Assembly: GCF_021130785.1 (NCBI RefSeq)
Contig: NC_060211.1
Span: 28,195,001-28,259,000 of the forward strand
Length of the DNA: 64,000 nucleotides
Direction: 5' to 3'
Origin: Homalodisca vitripennis
Taxonomy: Eukaryota; Arthropoda; Insecta; Hemiptera; Cicadellidae
Notes under the pieces: generated by a model
Told to the model about the DNA's origin: nothing
The model's input: the letters and a program-made list of their open reading frames with translations, nothing else
Databases searched by the model: none
Shown here: one piece after another, positions 46,510-57,524 of the stretch
Layout: every line of letters begins with the position of its first letter
Numbering within the stretch: position 1 is the first letter of the stretch
Made by a program: the position numbers and the translations under genes

Positions 46510-46615
46510 CGTTATGACGTCACAGTGGAGGTAACCGTCTCCAGGACGTGACGTAGAGGTATGCGTGCGCTAGCGGAAAAGCGCGACCCTCCCCCTGGGG
46601 AAATAAAACACCTGA
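46510..46615. promoter_or_regulatory. GC-rich patch with a TGACGTCA site
   Basis: GTTATGACGTCACAGTGG contains the full palindromic CRE/ATF-type site TGACGTCA. It is followed by GACGTGACGTAGAGG and GCGTGCGCTAGCGG. CREs bind bZIP factors in animals. No gene start can be tied to it; it may belong to an unrecognised element. Confidence 0.2.
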
Positions 46616-46619
46616 ACTC

Positions 46620-47619
46620 TCTTCCCTGATACTAAAATATCCATTTTAATCACAACACTGTGGCTATAATCAATCTAAAAGCAATACATATAGGGACGTA
46701 TAATCAATCGGTTTACTGCAATGGTTCCATTACTTAAGTATGGATGAAATTGTGATGATATTAAAAAGAAACATTAAGACGCCCCTAGTACTCTGTGCTC
46801 CCATGTTAAATTCTAATTTAATTAAAATATTGAGGGTTATTTTGTTGTTATTAAAGAGCTATAGTAAGTACGAGGGTGGGAATGAGCTCAGCATCTTTTC
46901 AAACAGAATAAAAGAGTGGAAGTGTCCTGTATGACGTGTCCTAACATTAATAAAATAGTAAGAAGTCATTTACTGTTTGATGATAAAATCCGATCACGTT
47001 TGAAAATGATTCTCTCCCAATACTTTCGGTTCAAAATTGTGTTTGATGTCGTATTAGCGCCCGCATTTCCCCTTTTTATTATGAAATGTTAATGTAGCAC
47101 CCATGCCTATAAACCACCTTCTCCTCATTTCATTCTGAATTCATAGTTTCTAAGTGATGTTTCGTCAAAATTTCAGTGCCAATGTTTTTGACGAAATATT
47201 TATTATGAACTTTTAAATGAATTATCATAGTATTAATACTGTAACCAGTGAATATAAAGGTTTGTTTTGTAAAAGATCAAAGAAAGCAAGGTTTATTATT
47301 GAAATCGACCAGTTCTTTGGAATTTCGTTGGTTTGTGTAATTTAAATAATAGTAGAAATTCCTCATATATAAAATAGACACGGAAAACAGGTCAATCATC
47401 GAAAAAGCACGGTTTCCGTAATCGGCTTGTTTTCAAGACCATGAATACTCAACAAGCTCATGTGAAAATTGAAAAAAATATTCTGTAAAGTTTGAATAGG
47501 AACGTTTTAAACTGAGATATTGCCGGAAACATTACTTAAATAATATCACTCATTCACTTATCACTAGTTTTCTAACTTTCCGATTTCTAAGAAAGTTTCA
47601 TTTTGGCACAATTATATAA
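46620..47619. other. AT-rich sequence, nothing recognised
   Basis: No gene or repeat was recognised. A 64-codon frame at 46740-46934 has no relatives known to me. Confidence 0.35.
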
Positions 47620-48060
47620 CTCATGACCTAAATAGAAAAACTAAATAATTTTCATAAAGTTCAAACATCCATAAGGGTTTAATGGAGTTACAGCCCTTTG
47701 AACAACTATATTTCGTTTCTAAACGTCTCGATGTCCTAAAAAGACGAAATTCGACATACACGCGCCTTGTGCTACACAGACAAATGAAAAATTGGTCATG
47801 GAGATTAACAACATATAGTAGTTGAAATGGGCTGCAATCGCTACAAGAACTATATTTTTGTTTTGATAACCTCCCAAAGTGTTACAAAGATGAAATTTCA
47901 CACACAAATTCTCACCACCTAAATATAAAATAAAATCATTTTCAACAAGATCAACCAACCACTTATAGGGGTGTAAATGGGTTTGAGTTCTTTGAAATTT
48001 ATTTTATACTTCGGGATGGTCTAAAATGATGGAATTTAACGCATACGTGCCTCGAGGTAG
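47620..48060 (+). repeat. Diverged approximately 290-bp-period duplication
   Basis: 47650-47764 and 47950-48051 align by eye: both run ATAAG/ATAGGGG, a GGGTTT/GGGTTTG zone, CTTTGAA, GATGTCCTAAAAAGACGAAA against GATGGTCTAAAATGATGGAA, then ACACGCGCCT against ACGTGCCT. This is either two units of an old tandem repeat or two copies of a dispersed element. Confidence 0.5.
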
Positions 48061-48424
48061 ATAGTTTTAAATGCAAGAATGTGCTTTTTGACTGAAGAAG
48101 ACTAATTTACCTATGTATGTTTATATTGTATTCACCTTGAACACAACGATAACACTACTGCGGTTCAAAACACCTTAGACTGGAGCTACACAGGAAAAGA
48201 TAGCTAGTATTGATAATTGTTAATGTATCTTTTTCATACAAAAATGGGATGATTTACACTTTTTCACTTCAAATTTATTTAGCCTTTCTCCATTATCTAG
48301 AGAACAGTGTGGAAACGGTCATAGGGGTAGTAAACCTATACAACTAATCCATAGTGGAGTTGATGGTAGTGGAGTTTAGCATTTAATCCTTTTAAAGAAT
48401 TTCTCTAGTGCAAATGAGGTTTTG

Positions 48425-48810
48425 TGGTGTTCTTGTAGCAACAGCAAAGTGCTGAAGGGTGAAATGTCGGTCCATTTCAGCCTCTTAAACTCTAGTTAAT
48501 TTTACCAATATTTTTAATATGTATGTGCGTGTATTTGTGTATATTTTCATGAGTTACTGCTTCCATTTGACTTTGAATCCGGTCTTTTAGCTGCTGAATT
48601 TCACATTTTTCATGAATGCGTTACAGCTTTTAGGAAGGGCATAATTTAATTTACATGTGTATTAATGTCATTAAATTGTGTTTCGGAAGCCATATGGTGA
48701 AATTGGTTCGGCCATGTATCCAACAGGCAGCGGTACGATTTGTTCAACACGACGTTTCAGTATCATTCACCCAAATTTTAGAGCTCATCTTCACGTGAAA
48801 GGTTTATATT
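48425..48810. other. Two weak Penelope/hammerhead-like motif traces
   Basis: At 48452 (plus) GCTGAAGGGTGAAATGTCGG occurs, with a GAAATGTCGG box. At 48794-48744 (minus) GTGAAGATGAGCTC is followed about 20 bases later by TGAAACGTCGTGTTG, sharing GAAACGT-GTGTT with the family 1 cores. Neither has a clean stem II. They may be relics of further copies. Confidence 0.25.
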
Positions 48811-48984
48811 ATAAAGAATTTTTGCTTGGACCATTTTGGCCGGGCGGAACAATATAATAGCACCTTTACACCTATACGCCGTTTACCTAAGCCTCTCCTC
48901 AATTTTTAGCTTTTTAACTATGAACTGTCTACTACACAAACTGAACTGTAAAAAAAATAATGTAGGTACTCGTATAATATATAT

Positions 48985-49749
48985 ACAGGGTGAGTTTTTT
49001 AAAGTGATCCAATAGCTAACTTTTTAATTACATGACTTAGCACCACACTTTAAATTGGGAACTTGCTCAATTTTAAGTTTCACTCAGGAATACACTTTCA
49101 AATCTTTTGAAGATGGCCGCCATTTTCCAATATGGTGGCCAACTTTAAAATCTTTTATGGAACACCCTGTATTTTATGTTGTTTTTATATTCTACTCTAA
49201 AAAATAAAACCTTTTTGTACTTGAGAGTTTTTCCATATCTCTAATGGTTCAGGAGCTACGTGGACTGGAAGTTTTCATAATTTTTTCCAATATGGCGCCC
49301 AACTTTAAAATCTTTTATGGAACACCCTGTATTTTATGTTGTTTTTAGATTCTAATCTACAAAATAAGACATTTTTGCTTCTGAAAGTTTTTCTATATCT
49401 CTAATGGTTCAGGAGCTACGTGGACTGAAAGATTTCACCATCAGTCCGAAAAAATCCGAAAACTTCCAGTCCACGTAGCTCCTGAACCATTAGAGATATA
49501 GAAAAACTTTCAGAAGCAAAAATGTCTTATTTTGTAGATTAGAATATAAAAACAACATAAAATACAGGGTGTTCCATAAAAGATTTTAAAGTTGGCCACC
49601 ATATTGGAAAATGGCGGCCATCTTCAAAAAATTTGAAAGTGTATTCCTGAGTGAAACTTAAAATTGAGCAAGTTCCAAATTTAAAGTGTGGTGCTAAGTC
49701 ATGTAATTAAAAAGTTAGCTATTGGATCACTTTAAAAAACTCACCCTGT
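48985..49749. mobile_element. 765-bp TA-flanked long inverted-repeat element
   Basis: The ends ACAGGGTGAGTTTTTTAAAG and the exact inverted form at the right (ending 49749) are flanked by TA on both sides. The right arm (about 49450-49749) mirrors the left arm almost base for base. The left arm additionally carries an extra unit of about 170 bases: the block from AACTTTAAAATCTTTTATGG through GGTTCAGGAGCTACGTGGAC occurs at 49143-49275 and again at 49310-49440. The right arm has it once. A short loop (about 49440-49450) separates the arms. No coding frame is present. It would form a very long hairpin RNA if transcribed. Confidence 0.93.
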
Positions 49750-49754
49750 ATATA

Positions 49755-51912
49755 CTATTAATTGAATATAACCTAGCTGCCCATAAAAATATTTAAATTA
49801 TTATTTAACATTAAAATAATATTCTATGCTTTATCATAAATTTACTCAAAATTAAATAACATTAAGTTTAAACAAGAGTTTCAGAAATTCCTACAAAGAT
49901 TACGTAATGAGTTATATACGTGAATGACATCGCGTAGATGTTCGTAATAGGTAAGTATCGTACCAATATAACTAATGCTAATATCTATGCTTCGAAGTTT
50001 CTCAATTTGAAAAGTGTGTTCCCTGTTGAAAAGTTCCCTGCGAGCATTTATGATGTAAGGACGTTTCATTCAGCCTATATTGTGATTAATTCAATACATG
50101 TGTTAATCGAAGTTTTCCACTAATCTATGCAATTGTTCAGGGAAACGTGAAGAAGCTCGTCACGCCAGTTCATAAAAAATATTATAAGGATGCAAAAATT
50201 CTACTTTATATACCATAACATGTTTAGAAAAAAGGCAGTGCAAACAATATTTAATGGATCTAATAGATTTTGGCCTACTACGGCATTGTTTGGAGTTATT
50301 AAGGTAATGTATTAATTATTTAAAGACCTGTCACACTAATAATTAATTAAAATAAAATAAATTCTATAAATAACTACGATGTAAAATTCAGTAATTTTAA
50401 TGTGGAAAAATATCATATTAAACCTATCTTAAAGCTGAAATTCTTGATCTCTGACTTATTGTACATGTAATATAGTACGAAAGAAACTATCAAGCTTAAC
50501 ACGATTTCAGCTTATTGGTTATTTTTCTAAATTTATTGATTTTAAGTGCAGATCATGTTTTAGTAAATACAATTTTGGAGAAATTATAATTTCAAATTAA
50601 AATGTAAGAACAAGGTATAATTTACCTCATGGACTTCAAAACTTACAAGTATGCACTAGAAATAAATTAATTTTTCGAATTTATAATTGATGAAAATTTA
50701 GTCCTATTACTTTATCGGAGGAAAATTATCTTTTGTCTGGCTTGTTGTAATAATATCTTTACTGCATGGTTTCCTTCTATTTACCTGTCCGGAGGACATC
50801 TTTAGAATGAAATTTTAAACTTGAAGTTTTGCATACAACCTCAGAAAAGCCTGATTTTGTGTTCTTCTACCTTTTATACTAATAAGGATAGTTTCATACA
50901 TAATTAAATTTTTAGATAAAAAGTTTTTCATCCATAAATATGGATATTTGGCTCAACCTTTAGAGTGCATAAAGTAGCGCATAGTTGTATAGTTAGTGTG
51001 ATTTAAGTAACGGTCTCTCCAATTTGATCTATCCTTTACAAATTTTAATATTTTCCCCATAGAATTATAGATCTTTACTAGCGTAAGAACTTTGTAACCG
51101 GGAAAACCACATAAGTCCATCACAACTTACGGTAGCAATTATGTGTTTAAGTGTACAGTAAAAAAAATATAGTTTAAACTACTTAAAATCCATATTTTAA
51201 AACTGAGCCATACTGAACACTGTCTTATGGGGAATCGCAATGAAAAATATTAGCTATATGGGAATTGTCTTTCTTGATATCTACTGAAAATATGCAATTG
51301 AGTTGCATTTAACTTATTATAGTATGTTCAAATGTTTATGTTGGGGTGATATTTAACACCAAAAATAACTAAGAACACAACATATAATAACACACTTTGA
51401 ATACAAAAAAAAAACACAAACCAAATTTCAAAGTTTTATAAGTACTGGTTTGGTAGAAAGTGTGTTTTAAAGGGCATTTTTGAATGATTTAATCTATTCC
51501 TGTAGGACAAAACACGTACAGGTATGTCGTGTACATTGTTACCCTTTCCCTTGACATTTGAAGTCTTGGCCTTCCGCTGTATCATGTCTATAGTAGGATT
51601 AACATTTAGATTAAACTGTTGCACATGTATTGTCACCTTCCCAAGGCGTTGTCACTGTCGGTTGTTTCATGCACGAGTGGCGTATATTAGGCTTTGTGTC
51701 TATACACGATACTATTGGACAAACAAGGGTAATATTATAATTGTGCCTGTACAGCATAAGTAATATTTTTGTATTGTATTGTAGAATATTGATAGAAAGT
51801 ATTGGACATGAACAGCCGTATTTATCACATTTATACTCAGCTGTGGGTTCAAAATAGATCAATCACATTTTTGTTTCACTAATGCATCAATGTATCATGT
51901 GATTATTTTTGT
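49755..51912. other. AT-rich sequence, nothing certain
   Basis: GTTTTGCATACAACCTCAG at about 50835 is a probable end fragment of the GCTGAGCG family. Otherwise only chance frames occur (51524-51763, 51611-51862). Confidence 0.3.
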
Positions 51913-52226
51913 GAAGGAAACAGGATTTTCCCGGACATTTGCAAGGACATAGTTTACTATGTTCAGAGATCTGCAATCAGGTAAATAACTAACCTAACAC
52001 ATAATTTCAAACTCATTAAGTCTAACACATGCACTTAATTAAAAACTTAAGTTTCTTTCAACGTTGTTTGTAATTATTGTTAGATTAGTTGTTTACCTGA
52101 AGAAGAGATCAGATTGCAGATCTCGAAACGTAGTGTTACTGATTTTTTATATCACTGGACGATGGCAAACGTCTGGAAAAATCCTGTTTCCTTCACAATT
52201 CTTCCATTGTCAAAAACAAACTTCAA
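51913..52226. mobile_element. Foldback element, family 1 copy 3
   Basis: The left arm GTGAAGGAAACAGGATTTTC then CCGGACATTTGC is inverted in the right arm (52150-52200). The right arm extends further, to CCATTGTCAAAAACAAACTTC, so the left arm has lost its outer end. The right arm carries the best preserved hammerhead-like core. The left arm has AGAGATCTGCAATCAGGTAA, a shortened remnant of it. No coding capacity is visible. Confidence 0.82.
52097..52137 (+). other. Hammerhead-ribozyme-like core, copy 3 right arm
   Basis: CTGAAGA (fits CUGANGA), one extra A, stem II GAGATC-AGATTGCA-GATCTC (6 bp), GAAAC, GTAGT, GTT. The order matches box 1, stem II, box 2, a 2-bp stem III and an NUH site. The bases that should form stem I (…TTTAC before and ACTGAT after) do not pair well, so self-cleavage is doubtful. 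Confidence 0.5.
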
Positions 52227-52229
52227 AGA

Positions 52230-52831
52230 AATAATTATTTTTATCAAAACTGTTGTAAAGTACATTCGTATATTAACAAGCCTGGTGCATGTTCAATAAG
52301 TCGTATTTGTTTTTTTATGAATATTAAATTTTAATATATATTGAATATATTTTTGTTGTAGTGCAAATACAGGCTAACAAATGTAACCAAGACCTAATTT
52401 ATTGCACATTATATACTTTTTACCCCGTTAATAAAATTTGTATTCATTAAGTCAGTTGTGTTATTTCAGAGTGATACCAAGTAGATTCTATTATATAGTC
52501 TTGTTGGATTGTAATGATGCTTATATAAACGTTTCTTTCTGCCAAAACGGTATAAATTAATCCACCTTTCATTACAAAACAGAATGACGCAATTCCTGTT
52601 GTAACGAACCTTCAACTGCAGCCCTCGGGGCGGCGTTACGTAACCGTTTCTTGTTCGTTGGAAAATAAGGTTAAAGGAGCAAATTAATGGATATTTAATA
52701 CTTTGAAGAGATAATACTATTACGTATTAATGTTTATACTGATATGATTTTCAAGTTCATGATCAAGGCAGCGTTGTTTCGTATACATAAAAAAATAGAA
52801 TTTTGTTGTTTATATAGAAGATTCAAAATTT
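52230..52831. other. AT-rich sequence, nothing recognised
   Basis: A small GC-richer spot, GCCCTCGGGGCGGCGTTACG, lies at about 52621. No gene or repeat was recognised. Confidence 0.35.
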
Positions 52832-53153
52832 CAAAGCGCCTGCATATTATAAACTGCAATTACGAGACAGTTACGTATATTAAATAGCCAAACACTATTT
52901 GAAGGCGCTAAGTCTTCATGTATATTTGTCTTTAAAATCAATTTCTGGTTGTACTTAAAGCTTGAATGTTAGACCACTTTATAATAAAGTACATGTACGT
53001 GTACAATAGCTATTAACATACGCTTTTCACAGATTTTCTTGATCATGGCAAAAAGATAAACTTAACTTCGGCGTTAGAACCGTTAAACCACAAGTGCTCA
53101 TTACACGGGGAAAGCTTACGAAAAGCGTGCGAAGCCACGGGAAACAGCTAGTT
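52832..53153 (-). mobile_element. CCCGCGG-ended element, copy 2 (left part only)
   Basis: On the minus strand it begins AACTAGCTGTTTCCCGTGGC and follows the copy at 37701-38030 throughout, including CTTTATTATAAAGTGGTCTA and ACTGTCTCGTAATTGCAGTT. It stops at about 52832, where the first copy continues, so it is a truncated relative. Confidence 0.8.
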
Positions 53154-53159
53154 TATTTA

Positions 53160-54480
53160 TAAATGTTTGTGAAATAAAAGTAATCCATTTGACATATCTC
53201 TTACATATTTTACGTTACGTGTCTCGGCCCTATTGTTCCATGAATAATGATTCTCAGAAATGAACTTTGAATTTACGACAACTCGTTGTTAAGGAAAAAA
53301 GCATTAATCATCAACTTTGCTAAAACTTTCCGCGAGCTCCAGGAACAGCAATAAAATATTTAGTGGCATTTTCCAACTACATGCGTTTTGTTTGCATTAG
53401 AATTTATTTCCTTATTTCCTTATTTTCCAAATTAGTGCCATTTGCTATGTAGGAATTTATAACCGACTATGAATACTCAGGAATTGGCTCAACGGATAAA
53501 AAAATTATTCAGTGAATTACGTGTCTGAAATCTCTGTTAATATTTAAATAAAACTGTTCTGTTGTAAAGTGAAAAATGTTAAAAAATCTATTGTCATATC
53601 GAACATTAAAAACGTAGAGATTATACTAATATATCTAGATTAGTAAAGTTAAACGATTTTATTGAGAAAAATGATATTACCTTTGTTGACCAATAAATTT
53701 TACCCAATACACTAACAAGTTTTACATACTTGGCTTAATGCTGCCTTAATAATCATTGTACACACATGTATGCGTGTTTTATACAACCTTAAGTGCACAA
53801 TATGGTAACTTCTCGTCATTTAATGCTCTTTATCTCTTTTTCTAAGTCTGATAATACTTTATGTACGTACCTGTTGGCTTTAAGTGTGAAGAGCTAAAAT
53901 TTACGTCAATATGAAGAATTATCGTTTGGTGTTTCTGATCGCTACCGCCACAGTTTTATCTCCACAAACACTATCCTATAATATTTCTCGTCCGGAAAAA
54001 AATATATATGTTAGCTAGTTAGGTAAGCTATGTAGGATAGTGATGGTTTAGTGATAAACTCCACGTTGATCTGTCATGGACTTTTTAAACCTAAATGAAG
54101 CACTGAACATGTAAATAAAGTAAATAAATGGTAACAAAATAACCTATAAGCCTTTATCATGTTAAATTGTGATATTCGACACTTCCAGTTTTGAAAAGTG
54201 TACATTTGGCGAAGAATGGCACATTTAAAACAAATTTATATCAGAAATACAAAATCAATTTTAAAATAAGAACTAGAAATAATATATGAGGCTATGGCAT
54301 GTTGTTTTCTACAAAGTTAAACACATATAAAGTATTTATGTAATGCGAAATTATATATTTGTAACTTAAGTGAATAACGAAAGTTGATGATTTCGATTAA
54401 ATTATATTTTTGAGTCATATATGTACTAGTATGTATATAATTCATACAACAAAACCTAAAATAGGATCAGTTTAAGTTAA
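53160..54480. other. AT-rich sequence, nothing recognised
   Basis: No gene, RNA or repeat was recognised. Confidence 0.35.
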
Positions 54481-54712
54481 GTGCTGATAGCCGAGCGGTC
54501 TAAGACGTTGGACTTTGAGTCTGAGTTAGAGATAGCGCAGGTTCGAATCCTGTCTGTGACCGTTGCACTTTTTATCAGTACTATAGACCTTGGATTGTAT
54601 CGACTCTCCCTCTTATTCTGCTTGATAAGATCCTCGCACAGGCCAGTAGCCCACGAGGACGGGCAGAGTAAGGCTTAAAAGGTAATCGGTTTCTCCTTTG
54701 TTTAAAAAAGTG
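54481..54712 (+). mobile_element. tRNA-Leu-derived SINE, best copy
   Basis: The first 81 bases are tRNA-like. A-box TAGCCGAGCGG lies at 54488-54498 and the following TCTAAGACG matches the D-arm of eukaryotic tRNA-Leu. A consensus B box GGTTCGAATCC lies at 54540-54550, and a long variable-arm region sits between the anticodon arm and the T arm. The acceptor stem halves (GTGCTGA and CTGTGAC) pair at only 2-4 of 7 positions, and the copy continues into a non-tRNA body ending in TTTGTTTAAAA, so it is a SINE rather than a tRNA gene. RNA polymerase III promoter boxes are intact. Related copies are at 394, 21640 and 57428. Confidence 0.9.
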
Positions 54713-54835
54713 TTTTTAAATTATGAATCTCTCGACCATTGGTACTGAAGTAATATGTACCGTATATTTCTACTTCTGTTTGAATAGGGATCCATCATAT
54801 TACATCATAAAGCTATTACTAAGAAGGCTTTGTAT

Positions 54836-54876
54836 TTTGAAAATTACATGTGAAGCCGGGAGTAACTGCTAGTCCA
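54836..54876 (-). repeat. Possible terminal fragment of the CCCGCGG family
   Basis: GTGAAGCCGGGAGTAACTGC then TAGT resembles the end GCGAAGCCACGGGAAACAGC then TAGT at 53130-53153. Only about 25 bases support it. Confidence 0.3.
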
Positions 54877-54879
54877 TTG

Positions 54880-55609
54880 ATAAAACTGATCAAAGTTTTA
54901 CTAACAATTTTTGAAATGTTTTTTAGAAAGAAACAGAAAATTATGAATTTAAAAAACTAGAAAAACACGAGTTTTCATCACTGACTGGGATATGTGAGCT
55001 GCCACGCAGCGATGTTTTGAGACATTGTAAAAAGGTCGATATGAAGGTCACGTTGAAGGTCGATGTTGTAAAAATCTGGAGAATAATATTGTTTACGTCC
55101 AGTCGTAACGCGGTCTTAATGTACAGCATTAGACAATATCGGCACGTTGTATGCAAAAACGTCAGTATAGAAGGTATTTATCACTGCATTATCTAGTGTA
55201 AAGAATTTTCATTCTGTCTAATGGATAAATAAAACCCGTGCATTTTTTAGAATAGGTGGACAATAAATATCGGATATCAAGTAAAACTATATTGTAATGT
55301 GAATGTTAGAAGCATTAAGACAAAGAATATAAATATAACATAACTTCGATTATGTAATTAGAAGTGAGGTTCTGTTAAAATTAGTGCCTGATAAATGTAC
55401 AAAGCATATATAGTCAGTTACAAATTGTAACAAAGCACTATTAAGAACCATTACAATAATTTTGATCTCAAAAAGGTAAAACTGTACAATTCATAGCAGA
55501 TATAAAATTTGAATAAAATTGCTTTACTATATTAAACTGTTTATACGGAAGAAAATTACAGGTTTAGGAAATATCATTATGCAAGCGTGATCTTATTTTC
55601 GTGCATGAT

Positions 55610-55611
<2 letters not shown>
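54880..55611. other. AT-rich sequence, nothing recognised
   Basis: No gene or repeat was recognised between the SINE region and the (AC)n run. Confidence 0.35.

Positions 55612-55699
<88 letters not shown>
55612..55699. repeat. (AC)n microsatellite, about 44 repeats
   Basis: An uninterrupted AC dinucleotide run of about 88 bases, similar in length to the one at 18736. Confidence 0.99.
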
Positions 55700-55701
<2 letters not shown>

Positions 55702-56609
55702 CAAAATAGATAAAGAGCCATTAACACAAATAAAAAAAAACTCTATTGGTGTTCTTTTAGAACCGTAACAGGATTATAATGTTATTTAAATTTTTAATTC
55801 GAAACCAAATAAAAAATCACTACAACAATAAATCAACTCAGTTTTCGCTTTCAACGAAAAAATCATCAGACCCACACAACTGAAATAAAAGTGGTTAGGT
55901 AATAATATAAATAATTTTGTTCCTAAAAAAACACAATTTTTTAAAATGCAAGGAGATAAAATTATTAAATCAAGGAAATATGCACAATGTAATTGTTTAT
56001 ACATTATTGGGGTGTTGGGTTTTTCTACCAAATTAACTATCACAATAAGATAGGAACTGCTAAAATTTACTTTCAGAAAGTTTTTTCCCTCTTATATTTC
56101 ATACAGGAAGAAGGTAATTGATTTTGTGATTGGAATACTTAACTTTTTTAAAACTAAGCCAAACTCGTTAGCTCGCTTTAGGTTCCCAACAAACGCGGAG
56201 TTAATTCCCAAGATATTTATTTCCAACTGTTTGCTGGAAGCTAATCACACAACTTTGCGTTGACACAATCTTTCCTGAAATAAATCTGTTGATAAAATAA
56301 CCTTTTCCTTTATTATTTCATACCGTATGATAAAGGTCTGACAATACACTCCACTATTTAAAGTTTAGTTAACATCGTATACTAAAATATATTAATCTCT
56401 AGACTTTACTTTGTATTTTTAATTTATTGTTAAAGAGTTTTTCAAGTTTTCAAAGTTTCCACATGTAACCGAAATGTGTTTACTAAAGAATTGAATATGA
56501 CGGCATACTGCCACATGGTATAAAACAACGTACTCTGGTTGGGAGTTCGATTTAGCGCAGATTTAAATCATGTACGTAGTAGGGGCAAAAATAAAATAGC
56601 CTAAATAAA
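55700..56609. other. AT-rich sequence, nothing recognised
   Basis: An 85-codon minus-strand frame (55786-56043) has no recognised relatives. Nothing else was seen. Confidence 0.35.
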
Positions 56610-57418
56610 TGGAAAGGCTGTAGCGGGACTGACCTATAAAAGTGACCGCATCTTTTAACGGGCTGTGAATAAAATTAAACACAGACTAAAATATAATGGT
56701 TTCAATAGATTTAAGAATAACAAATTTATTTATTCATAAATCAACAGTAACAATTTTCAACTTACTGCATCATTTAATAGCAGTATTTAAAGCTCATCGA
56801 GTTCTATATTGAATTTCAGCACGGTTTATATTAATTCTTATTGCAGTTCACAAACTAGTTTAGTCCTAAAGAGATGTAAAAAGGATTAAAAATAAATTGA
56901 TTGGACCTTTTGTTGCTAACAAAGCCCTAGTTTAATTTAAATGTGGATGAATTTTTCTTTTGATTATAATTATAATCTTTACTCAATTACATTGGGCCTA
57001 AGCCTACATTTAATATAAAAATAAATTATCTAACAACAGATTTTAATACAAATTTTGCTAAAGAAATGTCATAATTGTTAATTGACTTCTTAAAACATGA
57101 GTACAACGAGATATGGAACAAAAACATATTTAGTAAGATATTCAAGAATTGTCATTTATTATTTCAGTTACTATAAAACCCTTAATTTCATTTCTAGAAT
57201 ATAATGAAAATAAAAATGTAGTGAATATTTCTGCCTTTCCATTTTGGTCAGTATCTTTTCACTACAATCTTGTACTTCCGAAATAAGAAATAAAAATTAG
57301 CCCCGTCCCTAGCGGTTTCAGAGCGAACAAGCGTGACGTGACGTTACGTGACGCAAAACGGAAGATTTCCCCCGTGCGAAACATACACCCATCGCCCGCC
57401 AAAAGAAGTAGTCACTTA
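56610..57418 (+). mobile_element. TIR element, short copy with inverted core
   Basis: The left end TGGAAAGGCTGTAGCGGGAC then AAAGTGACCGCATCTTTTAA and CGGGCTGTG is inverted at the right as CATCGCCCGCCAAAAGAAGT then AGTCACTT, giving terminal repeats of about 30 bases. The ends match the long copy at 26511-28200 in the same orientation. The core (about 56780-57190) matches 26940-27420 of the long copy on the opposite strand; landmarks include CACGGTTTATATTAATTCTT, TTTTTAATCC and GCTGAAATTCAATAT (minus). No transposase is visible. Confidence 0.72.
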
Positions 57419-57427
57419 AAAAATAAA

Positions 57428-57520
57428 CATAAACAACTGTCTCGACTTATCCCTCATTCTGTTTGAGAGGATCCTCTCATGGCATGAGTAGGGAGCCTAA
57501 AAATCTCTTCGAAAACTCAA
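57428..57520 (+). mobile_element. SINE body fragment
   Basis: TGTCTCGACTTATCCCTCAT then TCTGTTTGAGAGGATCCTCTC parallels TGTATCGACTCTCCCTCTTA then TTCTGCTTGATAAGATCCTC of the SINE at 54481-54712, and GAGCCTAAAAATC parallels its end. The head and a central segment are missing. Confidence 0.55.
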
Positions 57521-57524
57521 AACC

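Noticed and set aside
54481..54561. Functional tRNA-Leu or tRNA-Gln gene
   Set aside because: The acceptor stem does not pair, the anticodon loop would read TTG in a Leu-like body, and the sequence continues into a SINE body shared by three other copies.
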